From the NCBI GenBank assembly GCA_964384595.1, contig CAYLLY010000126.1, positions 1 through 6,014 of the forward strand: a DNA stretch of 6,014 nt, given 5' to 3'. Positions 1 through 5,196 of the stretch are shown piece by piece. Source of the DNA: SCTG01 sp964384595. Its GTDB lineage: Bacteria > Nitrospirota > Nitrospiria > Nitrospirales > NS-4. Position 1 is the first letter of the stretch, and every line of letters starts with the position of its first letter. The notes below the pieces were generated by a model. It saw only the letters and a program-made list of their open reading frames with translations. It was not told the DNA's origin and ran no database searches. The translations under genes and the position numbers were made by a program.

Positions 1-1286
1 TAGACGACGCCGTCGATCTCCGGGGCCTGGCCCTCGTGGCGCGCGGCGAGCAGCAGGTTCGTCTCCTCCGAGACTCCCTCCACCAGGACTTCCAGCGTGC
101 TGCCGATCTTCTGCCGGCTCTTCTTCAGCGAGATGGCTTCCTGGACCGCAAGCAGTTCATCCCGCCGCTCTTCCATCACCTTGCGGTCAAGCTTCCCGTC
201 CATGTCAACGGCCGGCGTGCCTTCCTCGTCGGAGTACAGGAACACACCGACGCGGTCGAACTCCATATCCGTGAGCCAGCGCTTGAGCTCGGTGAAGGCG
301 GCCTTGGTCTCGCCGGGAAACCCGACGATGAACGCGGTCCGGAAGCTGAGTCCCGGAATGCGGGCACGCAGGCGGTCCACGAGCTTCGTGATATGCGCCT
401 TGTCGCCGAGGCGATGCATGCGCTTCAGCACAGCGTCGTTGATGTGCTGGAACGGCATGTCGATGTACTTGGTGATCGCCTCCTCGCCGGCATAGAGATC
501 AATCAGTTCGTCCGTCACCTGCTGCGGGTAGAGGTAGAAGGGCCGGATCCAACGGAGGTCGCGCACCGTGACCAGTTCGCGCAGCAGCGTGACGAGGCCG
601 TTCCGGACGCCGAGGTCCACCCCGTAGTTGATGGTGTCCTGCGAGACGAGGTTGAGCTCCTTGACGCCTTCGGCCGCCAGAGCGCGGGCCTCCGCGACGA
701 TGGACTCGACGGGGCGGCTGCGTTGCTTGCCCCGCATGATCGGAATGGCGCAGAACGCGCAGTTCCGGTTGCAGCCCTCGGCGATCTTGACATAGGCGAA
801 GTGCGCCAGGCCGAGCCGCAGCCGCGGCGTCAGTTCATCGTACAGGTACGGCGGAGGGCTGGCCCACACGCGCCGGGTCTTGCGGCCCGGCCCGAGGAGG
901 GCCCGGCAGATCTCGGCGATACGGCCGGTGTCGCCCGTCCCGACGACGCCGTCCAGTTCCGGCAGCGCCTTTAACAGCTCTTCCTGGTAACGCTGAGAGA
1001 GACAGCCGGCGGCGATCAGGACCTTGCAGACGCCGTTCTTTTTGAATGCGCCGTATTCGATGATGGCGTTGATGGATTCCTGCTTGGCGTCCTCGATGAA
1101 TCCGCAGGTATTGATGATGACCACCTCGGCGCGCGCGGGGTCGGCGGTCAGCTCGAAGCTGTCCTTTGCCAGCGTGCCCAGCATCACCTCGCTGTCCACC
1201 TGGTTCTTGGAGCAGCCGAGGTTCACGAAGCCGACGGTGGTCGCGCGGGTCGCCGCATGCAACTCTTGGGAAGATTGCGATGTCAC
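1..1286 (-). CDS. rimO: Ribosomal protein S12 methylthiotransferase RimO (C-terminus cut by window edge)
   Basis: Radical-SAM enzyme that adds a methylthio group to a conserved aspartate of ribosomal protein S12, in the cytoplasm. Reading the minus strand, the N-terminal UPF0004 domain opens with VGFVNLGCSKNQVDSE and carries the three cluster cysteines at about C25, C61 (INTCGFID) and C95 (AAGCLSQRY). The radical-SAM CxxxCxxC follows as EGCNRNCAFC at C172, C176 and C179, and a C-terminal TRAM domain begins near residue 375 and reaches APEIDGVVY at the edge. The GCSKNQVDSE form favours RimO over MiaB (usually GCQMN). About 428 residues are visible; the family is roughly 430-450, so only the end of TRAM is missing. 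No ATG lies ahead of the first motif; GTG at 1286 is the most upstream start after an in-frame TGA and has no clear Shine-Dalgarno. TTG at 1262 is an alternative. Divergent from rlpA. Confidence 0.95.
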   Translation of the reverse strand, partial: MTSQSSQELHAATRATTVGFVNLGCSKNQVDSEVMLGTLAKDSFELTADPARAEVVIINTCGFIEDAKQESINAIIEYGAFKKNGVCKVLIAAGCLSQRYQEELLKALPELDGVVGTGDTGRIAEICRALLGPGRKTRRVWASPPPYLYDELTPRLRLGLAHFAYVKIAEGCNRNCAFCAIPIMRGKQRSRPVESIVAEARALAAEGVKELNLVSQDTINYGVDLGVRNGLVTLLRELVTVRDLRWIRPFYLYPQQVTDELIDLYAGEEAITKYIDMPFQHINDAVLKRMHRLGDKAHITKLVDRLRARIPGLSFRTAFIVGFPGETKAAFTELKRWLTDMEFDRVGVFLYSDEEGTPAVDMDGKLDRKVMEERRDELLAVQEAISLKKSRQKIGSTLEVLVEGVSEETNLLLAARHEGQAPEIDGVV

Positions 1287-1294
1287 GGTGTGTC

Positions 1295-1324
1295 AGTGTA
1301 GGGGACGGAAGAAAGCCGTGTCAA
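1295..1324 (-). promoter_or_regulatory. Predicted sigma70-type promoter of rimO
   Basis: On the minus strand a perfect -35 box TTGACA (1324-1319) is followed after 18 bp by TACACT (1300-1295), four of six matches to TATAAT. The same pair of hexamers with the same spacing occurs at 2218-2247, which supports both. Transcription would start near 1288, only about 2 nt before the GTG at 1286. Seen directly: the hexamers and spacing; activity is inferred. Confidence 0.5.
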
Positions 1325-1331
1325 TTCTGCC

Positions 1332-1360
1332 TTGACTCTCAGGGCGAGTTTGTGTAGACT
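1332..1360 (+). promoter_or_regulatory. Predicted sigma70-type promoter of rlpA
   Basis: TTGACT (1332-1337) and TAGACT (1355-1360) are separated by 17 bp, a near-consensus sigma70 arrangement. The expected start near 1367 gives a leader of about 160 nt before rlpA. The -35 box sits 7 bp from the -35 box of the divergent rimO promoter, so the two polymerases would probably compete for the site. Confidence 0.5.
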
Positions 1361-1407
1361 GTATTCATACTTCATACATATCATCCGACGCCTGTACTCT
1401 CAGGCGA
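1335..1407 (+). repeat. Near-identical direct repeat flanking the rlpA promoter start region
   Basis: The 13-mer ACTCTCAGGGCGA (1335-1347) recurs with one G deleted as ACTCTCAGGCGA at 1396-1407, 61 bp downstream. The first copy overlaps the -35 box and spacer of the rlpA promoter; the second lies about 30 nt into the predicted leader. This geometry could fit a regulator binding two sites, but chance duplication is possible. Confidence 0.35.
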
Positions 1408-1519
1408 TCTTCGTAGTACCCAAATCAACGGGCTGACAAAAGAGCCAAACCCAGCGGGGGCGCTGGGCGCTAAGAGAGCAGCATGTGTAGTGCGCGGTTG
1501 CTTAGGCGGGACCTGAGGC
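1394..1519 (+). promoter_or_regulatory. Structured 5' leader of rlpA
   Basis: The non-coding leader carries several potential stems: GTACT (1394-1398) with AGTAC (1415-1419); a perfect 7-bp hairpin CCCAGCG (1450-1456), loop GGGG, CGCTGGG (1461-1467); CTAAG (1470-1474) with CTTAG (1501-1505); and, competing with the last, CTTAGG (1501-1506), loop CGGGA, CCTGAG (1512-1517). The last hairpin ends just before the ribosome binding site at 1521-1526. AAA on the 5' side of the GC hairpin, a purine-rich segment after it and a final GGG-containing loop loosely recall the c-di-GMP-I (GEMM) fold, but the conserved core strings are not there. It may be a riboswitch-like or protein-bound leader, or only GC-rich sequence that folds. 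Confidence 0.35.
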
Positions 1520-1529
1520 AAAGGAGAAA

Positions 1530-2210
1530 ATGGGTATAACCGATCGAATACTAAAGAGTATTTTGCTTTGCTCGATTTTGACCATGCCGGCCTGTATGAC
1601 GGTTCCCAAAGGCGTGGGGGACTATGATGCCGGGTATCTGGAACGAGGCATCGCTTCGTGGTACGGGGGCGGTTTTCACGGCCGGCCGACCGCCAGGGGG
1701 GACATCTACGACCAGTTCAAAATGACCGCAGCCCACCGGCTGCTGCCGTTGGGGTCCGTGGTCAGGGTCACCAATGCCGAAAATGGGCGCCGGGTGGAGG
1801 TGTTGATCAACGACCGGGGCCCGTTCATCAGAGGCCGCATCATCGACCTTTCCTATGCCGCTGCCGAGCAACTCGGCGGCCTTGATCCCGGAACACTCCC
1901 CGTCGTGGTCGAAGTGATCAAGATGGGAGCTCGCGGATCGAGCGTTTCGTCCGGCCGCACTGCTGGCCAGGAGCCGGAGGAGAGCCTGGACATCGTGCTG
2001 AGCGCGACGCTCGTGCGTGATGAAGACGCGCAGGCCGTTCAGACCGCGATTTACGCGGCCGGCGGCCGGTCAGGTTCGGTGTTTCGTGGGCCGATGGACG
2101 TCCTGCGCGACCCCCGACGCGCACGCCGGTTGTCTGAAGCTGAAGAGTTTTTAGATGAGCACCCCGACCATGCGGAATTGGTCGAAGGCATGGCAGCCGC
2201 TTTCGCGTAA
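1530..2210 (+). CDS. rlpA: RlpA-like septal/peptidoglycan lipoprotein (double-psi beta-barrel)
   Basis: RlpA proteins are outer-membrane lipoproteins; the Pseudomonas enzyme is a lytic transglycosylase cutting glycan strands lacking stem peptides. The 226-residue product has a basic N-terminus, a hydrophobic stretch (about 7-20) and a lipobox-like MPAC with the lipidated cysteine at C22; Met at -3 makes the lipobox weak. The barrel spans about residues 38-131: ASWYGGGFHGRPTARG, then TAAHRLLPLGS with H69 and INDRGPF with D95, the usual catalytic-site His and Asp, then RGRIIDLS with D106. The tail (about 152-212) has IVLSATLVRDEDAQAVQTAI and a later FRGPM, recalling a degraded SPOR domain, but this is uncertain. 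AAGGAG at 1521-1526 sits only 3 nt before the ATG; GAGG at 1515-1518 is a second possible pairing site. It appears monocistronic. Confidence 0.9.
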   Translation: MGITDRILKSILLCSILTMPACMTVPKGVGDYDAGYLERGIASWYGGGFHGRPTARGDIYDQFKMTAAHRLLPLGSVVRVTNAENGRRVEVLINDRGPFIRGRIIDLSYAAAEQLGGLDPGTLPVVVEVIKMGARGSSVSSGRTAGQEPEESLDIVLSATLVRDEDAQAVQTAIYAAGGRSGSVFRGPMDVLRDPRRARRLSEAEEFLDEHPDHAELVEGMAAAFA

Positions 2211-2217
2211 CCCTCCA

Positions 2218-2247
2218 TTGACACTCCCGTAGGCGACCCGATACACT
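2218..2247 (+). promoter_or_regulatory. Predicted sigma70-type promoter of the basic protein/HEAT operon
   Basis: A perfect TTGACA (2218-2223) starts 7 bp after the rlpA stop codon and is followed after 18 bp by TACACT (2242-2247). Hexamers and spacing equal those proposed for rimO. Transcription would begin near 2254, placing the inverted repeat at 2273-2330 in the leader of the downstream operon. Confidence 0.5.
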
Positions 2248-2272
2248 CACCGTCAAGTCAACGTTAATCGTG

Positions 2273-2330
2273 TAATCGTTAAACGGCCGGGTCGAGGCCG
2301 TGCATTTTCACGAATAACGTTTAACGATTA
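2273..2330 (+). repeat. 13-bp perfect inverted repeat, AT-rich, in the operon leader
   Basis: TAATCGTTAAACG (2273-2285) is the exact reverse complement of CGTTTAACGATTA (2318-2330). The 32-nt interior contains CGGCC (2284-2288) and GGCCG (2296-2300), which can form a second, competing short stem. Related partial copies extend both arms: CGTTAATCG at 2262-2270 on the left and a tandem TAACGAT at 2323-2336 on the right. In RNA it could form a hairpin 30 nt before the start codon; in DNA it could be a dimeric operator. The lack of a U-run directly after the right arm argues against a simple rlpA terminator. Confidence 0.6.
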
Positions 2331-2360
2331 ACGATTTTCTTCGGTGCTATTGGAGACAGC

Positions 2361-2600
2361 ATGGCTAAGCAGAAGGATTCTGTCGAGACGGACATCACAC
2401 GGCTGAAGGAAAAAGTAGGCGCGCGGAAGGCCAAGACCGAAAATGCCGAGGGGGACGCCTCGCTCCGCGCCCTCCATAAGCGTTTGAAGCGGGTGCAGCG
2501 CAAGAAGCGGGCCCTGGCGTTGCGGTTGGCGCGCGCTCAGGGGAAGAAAAAGGAAGGCAAACCGGCCGCGACACCGGCGCCGGCTGCGGCCGCCGGCTGA
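2361..2600 (+). CDS. Small, highly basic helical protein of unknown function
   Basis: I do not recognise this 79-residue protein. It begins MAKQKDSVETDITRLKEKV, continues as an almost unbroken charged helix dominated by Lys, Arg, Leu and Ala to about residue 66 (ALHKRLKRVQRKKRALALRL, about 37-56), and ends in an Ala/Pro-rich tail (about 67-79). The heptad-like Leu spacing suggests a short coiled coil, and the strong positive charge is compatible with binding nucleic acid or an acidic partner. There is no signal peptide or membrane segment, so it should be cytoplasmic. GGAG at 2352-2355 lies 5 nt before the ATG, supporting this start. It is followed after 15 nt by the HEAT-repeat gene, whose N-terminal segment is rich in acidic residues, so the two could interact; that is inference. 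Confidence 0.8.
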   Translation: MAKQKDSVETDITRLKEKVGARKAKTENAEGDASLRALHKRLKRVQRKKRALALRLARAQGKKKEGKPAATPAPAAAAG

Positions 2601-2615
2601 TTGGCAGGGAACACC

Positions 2616-3503
2616 ATGGCTGAAGAAAGCAAGAAGAAAGAAGACCTCGACAAGGCGAAGGCCGAGCCGAAACCCGCGGACGCGACGTCGGCCATGCCCG
2701 ACGGGTCGGACAAGTCCGCCTACGTGCCGACGGGGCCTGAACAGACCGTCGCCGCGGCGGAGGCACCGACCGAGACGGCAGCCGCGCCGGTTGAGGAGAA
2801 GGCTCCGGAACCCAAGGTCAAGGACGAGGTCGAGATCCAGATCGACCTCCTGAATGACAAGGACTGGTTCCGCCGGAAGGAAGCCGCGATCACCCTGGGC
2901 GAGATGGGCGACGAGCGAGCGGTCGCGCCCCTCATCACGGCGCTACGCGATAATGAGTGGAACGTCCGCGAGGCGGCCGAGGACTCCCTGGCGATGATCG
3001 GCTCCCCCGCCGTCGAGCCGTTGATCAAGGCTCTGCGCGAGTACCAGATCCGGCGCTATGTCATCAAGGTCCTCGGCAGGATCAAGGACGAACGGGTGCT
3101 GGATCCGCTGTTCGTCCAGCTTCGCAACGAGGAGTTCAAGGACGACGCGACGGCGGCGCTGGTGGATGTGGGACTTCCGGCCGTGGAGCGGCTCACGGCG
3201 GTGCTCAATGACAAGGACAGGAACGTCCGCAAGCATGCCGTCCTGGCGCTCGGCGCGATCGGGCTCCCGGAAGCGGTGGATCTGTTGATCGAGGCTACCA
3301 ATGACGAAGAGTGGGAAGTGCGGATGGCGGCGATCGCGGGCCTCGATGCCATCGGCGACGAGCGGGGCAAGCCCGCCATCAAGGCCCTGATGAAAGACCC
3401 CGACTTTGCGGTCCAGATGCGCGCGGAACGCATCATCTGGGCCTGGAAGAAGAAGGACAAGAAGGCCAAGGAAGAAATCGAAGAGACGTCCGGGACGGCG
3501 TGA
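2616..3503 (+). CDS. Cytoplasmic HEAT-repeat (PBS-lyase type) protein
   Basis: This 295-residue protein has no signal peptide. Residues 1-70 are low complexity: Lys/Glu-rich at first, then Ala/Pro/Glu-rich, probably disordered. From about residue 79 to 275 there are seven HEAT-like units of 28-31 residues, each with the D-x-x-V-R then A-x-x-x-L-G pattern of the PBS-lyase HEAT family: LNDKDWFRRKEAAITLGEMG, LRDNEWNVREAAEDSLAMIG, and LNDKDRNVRKHAVLALGAIG are clear, whereas units 3 and 4 are shortened and weaker. A Lys/Glu-rich tail ends the protein. Such solenoids usually scaffold protein-protein contacts; no catalytic residues are apparent. The ATG at 2616 is chosen because AGGGA (2606-2610) is 5 nt upstream; a TTG at 2601 in the same frame abuts the previous stop and is less likely. 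Same operon as the basic protein. Confidence 0.88.
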   Translation: MAEESKKKEDLDKAKAEPKPADATSAMPDGSDKSAYVPTGPEQTVAAAEAPTETAAAPVEEKAPEPKVKDEVEIQIDLLNDKDWFRRKEAAITLGEMGDERAVAPLITALRDNEWNVREAAEDSLAMIGSPAVEPLIKALREYQIRRYVIKVLGRIKDERVLDPLFVQLRNEEFKDDATAALVDVGLPAVERLTAVLNDKDRNVRKHAVLALGAIGLPEAVDLLIEATNDEEWEVRMAAIAGLDAIGDERGKPAIKALMKDPDFAVQMRAERIIWAWKKKDKKAKEEIEETSGTA

Positions 3504-3506
3504 CCT

Positions 3507-3534
3507 GTAGGGGCACGGCGCGCCGTGCCCCTAC
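3507..3534. repeat. Perfect 28-bp GC-rich palindrome between convergent genes
   Basis: GTAGGGGCACGGCG (3507-3520) is immediately followed by its exact reverse complement (3521-3534), with no spacer; as RNA it would be a very stable hairpin with a few central bases unpaired. It begins 4 nt after the HEAT gene stop and its right arm supplies the TAG stop (3533-3531) of the minus-strand gene. It could block read-through from both sides, but neither flank has a T-run, so it is not a canonical intrinsic terminator. GC-rich palindromes of this style occur as dispersed intergenic repeats (REP-like) in many bacterial genomes, which I consider equally likely. Confidence 0.8.
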
Positions 3535-3962
3535 CGCGCCAGCATCTGATCCAGTTCCTTCACCAGTTCATCCACTTTCGCCTGCAAGCCCGGCTTGAGC
3601 GCCTGGGCGTCGGTCTTCATCGCTGACACCTTTGCCAGCGTTTTCTCCAAGCTTCCCCGCAGGTCGTCGCCGGCGGAATCCTTGGCCGTATTCAGGGCCT
3701 GTGCGGCTTCGTCCAGCCCGGTGGCCGCCCGGCCGTAGTTCTTGTCGAGCAGTTCCGACTTCGCCTGCACCAACCGCTCCTTCGCGTTGACGATCCCCGT
3801 GCGGAGGGCGAGGCTGCGTTCCACCGAACTCGTCTTGGCGACGACGTCGGCCCCGAGCTGCTTGGCTTTGTGCAGGACATTCTCCGGCCCTTTCTGGCCG
3901 ACGTACACGCCGGCTCCGAACGCCAGTCCCACGACCATCAGGAACCCCAGGAATTTAAGCAT
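3531..3962 (-). CDS. Single-pass membrane protein with helical/coiled-coil tail, unknown function
   Basis: I do not recognise a named family for this 143-residue protein. An uncleaved hydrophobic segment occupies about residues 4-23 (LGFLMVVGLAFGAGVYVGQ), followed by a charged, Ala/Leu/Lys-rich helical region (about 28-140) with coiled-coil character, including SVERSLALRTGIVNAKERL and VDELVKELDQMLAR. It probably sits in the inner membrane with the tail on the periplasmic side, although the orientation is not certain. The frame is open further upstream, but the ATG at 3962 is chosen because it directly precedes the membrane segment and has AAGGGA about 7 nt upstream. It lies 25 nt after the stop of the exported HEAT gene, so the two are probably co-transcribed and may form a complex. 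The stop codon is inside the palindrome at 3507-3534. Confidence 0.8.
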   Translation of the reverse strand: MLKFLGFLMVVGLAFGAGVYVGQKGPENVLHKAKQLGADVVAKTSSVERSLALRTGIVNAKERLVQAKSELLDKNYGRAATGLDEAAQALNTAKDSAGDDLRGSLEKTLAKVSAMKTDAQALKPGLQAKVDELVKELDQMLAR

Positions 3963-3987
3963 CGTGTTTTCCCTTCCGAGCCGGCAA

Positions 3988-5124
3988 CTATGGTTTCTTT
4001 CCGGTCGCGATGGCGCCGAGATGGCCTGCGGCGAACGCGCGGACGGTGAGGTCCTTGTCCGACAGCGCACGCCTCAGGTAGGGGACGGCTGTCTTGCCGC
4101 CGACCCGTCCGAGCGCCTGGACCGCCGCCACGCGCACCCGCGGCGCGGGATCATCGAACGCCTCCAGGGCGAGGGCCATGGCGCGGCTCGGATCGCTCCG
4201 GGCCATCGCGCCGACGGCCGCGCTCCGGACGCCGTAATCAGGATCCTTGAGCAGCTCCCGAATGGCCAGCGCCGCCTCGCCCTCCCCCAAGCGGACGAGC
4301 GTTTCCGCCGCGGCCAGACGGACGAGCGAGTCGGAATCCTTCACGGCTCCCCACAACGCGGGGGTGGCCACCTTGGCGTTGAGCCGGCCCAGGCTGGCGG
4401 CGGCGAAGTTGCGGACGTAGGGGTCCTGATCGCTCAGCGCGTCCACCAGTGACGCCACGGCGGACATCGCTCCGAGGTCGCCCAAGGCCCCGGCGGCAAA
4501 CGAGCGGACCGAGGGCTCCGGGTCGTGCAGGCCGAAGGTCAGCACCGAGAGGGCCGACGGGTCCTTCAGCCGGCCGAGAATGCCCATGGCTGCGCCGCGC
4601 ACGGCGGGGCTGAAGTCCCTGGCGGCCGCCAGGAAGGGCTGCACCGTCTGGGTCTGCTTGAGGCGCACCAGGGCTTCGTGCGCCACCAGTTGGACGATGG
4701 GGTCTTTGTCGTTCAAGGCCTTCCGGACCGCGCCGATGACCGACGGGTCTTTGGAGAGTCCCAGGACGGACAGCGCCGCGATGCGGACATTGTTGTCGGG
4801 ATCGCCCGCCGCCGCACGCACTGCGGGGAGCGCGGCGGCGCGTCCCATACGACCCGCGGCTTGGACGGCGAAGGTGCGTACCCGTGGAGAGGGATCACGG
4901 AGAGCCATCGTCAACGCGGCCTGCGTGCCCGACGGTCCTAATTCAGCCAGCGCCGTCGCCGCCGCTCCGCGGACGAGCTCCTGGTCATGCGCGAGCAGGT
5001 TGGTCAGCACCTCCAGGGACAATTTGAAGTCGTCATCCGCAGCCGAGACGGGCGTGCCTGGAAAGAGCAGGAGCCATGCGCTCAGCGCCAGGGAATGGAC
5101 GGCGATCCGGTTCATGCGTCGCAT
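3988..5124 (-). CDS. Exported HEAT-repeat solenoid protein
   Basis: The 378-residue product starts with a clear signal peptide: RRMNR, a hydrophobic core (about 11-21), and a likely cleavage after PVSA at residue 28. Nearly all the rest is PBS-lyase-type HEAT repeats: ten consecutive units of exactly 31 residues (44-353) and a partial eleventh of 25 residues to the end. The consensus is roughly L-x-D-x-D-x-x-V-R-x-A-A-x-x-x-L-G-x-L-G, for example LHDPEPSVRSFAAGALGDLG. It should act in the periplasm or at the envelope as a binding scaffold; no catalytic motif is visible. The frame is open to 5211, but starting there would bury the signal peptide behind 29 residues and overlap the divergent gene. 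ATG at 5124 or 5115 fits; neither has a strong ribosome binding site. Confidence 0.9.
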   Translation of the reverse strand: MRRMNRIAVHSLALSAWLLLFPGTPVSAADDDFKLSLEVLTNLLAHDQELVRGAAATALAELGPSGTQAALTMALRDPSPRVRTFAVQAAGRMGRAAALPAVRAAAGDPDNNVRIAALSVLGLSKDPSVIGAVRKALNDKDPIVQLVAHEALVRLKQTQTVQPFLAAARDFSPAVRGAAMGILGRLKDPSALSVLTFGLHDPEPSVRSFAAGALGDLGAMSAVASLVDALSDQDPYVRNFAAASLGRLNAKVATPALWGAVKDSDSLVRLAAAETLVRLGEGEAALAIRELLKDPDYGVRSAAVGAMARSDPSRAMALALEAFDDPAPRVRVAAVQALGRVGGKTAVPYLRRALSDKDLTVRAFAAGHLGAIATGKKP

Positions 5125-5196
5125 CTTAACAGGAAGCCGGACCGGAGGGAATGCTGCGGCGACGTCCGACGCGTTCATTGACAGCGGGAGGGAAAT
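5125..5196. promoter_or_regulatory. Divergent intergenic region between the exported HEAT gene and the GspA-like gene
   Basis: These 72 bp must carry or adjoin control signals for both directions. The only clear element is the plus-strand ribosome binding site at 5187-5191. A TTGACA is present at 5178-5183 but has no -10 box at a suitable distance. I see no convincing minus-strand promoter; it may lie inside the start of the opposite gene. Confidence 0.3.
5187..5191 (+). promoter_or_regulatory. Ribosome binding site deciding the GTG start at 5197
   Basis: GGAGG, within GGGAGGG (5186-5192), lies 5 nt before GTG at 5197, which is in frame with the GspA-like protein. The first in-frame ATG at 5221 has no comparable purine tract. 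An in-frame TGA at 5179 rules out earlier starts. An ATG overlaps at 5195 but is in another frame that leads to no recognisable protein. Confidence 0.65.

Noticed and set aside
36..974. Long plus-strand open frame (312 codons) opposite rimO
   Set aside because: It is antisense to a gene with intact RimO motifs; its translation is Arg/Glu/His-rich with no recognisable domain, as expected of a GC-rich shadow frame.
1430..1519. c-di-GMP-I (GEMM) riboswitch upstream of rlpA
   Set aside because: Only the general arrangement is similar; the conserved strings around both hairpins differ, so the class name is not assigned.
1551..1871. Minus-strand open frame inside rlpA
   Set aside because: Opposite the conserved barrel motifs of RlpA; no independent support.
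3507..3534. Palindrome as a classical intrinsic terminator
   Set aside because: The hairpin is strong, but neither side is followed by a T-run; kept as a repeat with possible transcription-blocking effect.
3742..4452. Plus-strand open frame (236 codons) opposite the membrane protein and HEAT genes
   Set aside because: It overlaps two well-supported minus-strand genes and has no start context or domain.
5178..5183. Perfect TTGACA as a -35 box for the GspA-like gene
   Set aside because: No -10-like hexamer lies 15-19 bp downstream, and the ribosome binding site would fall within the promoter.
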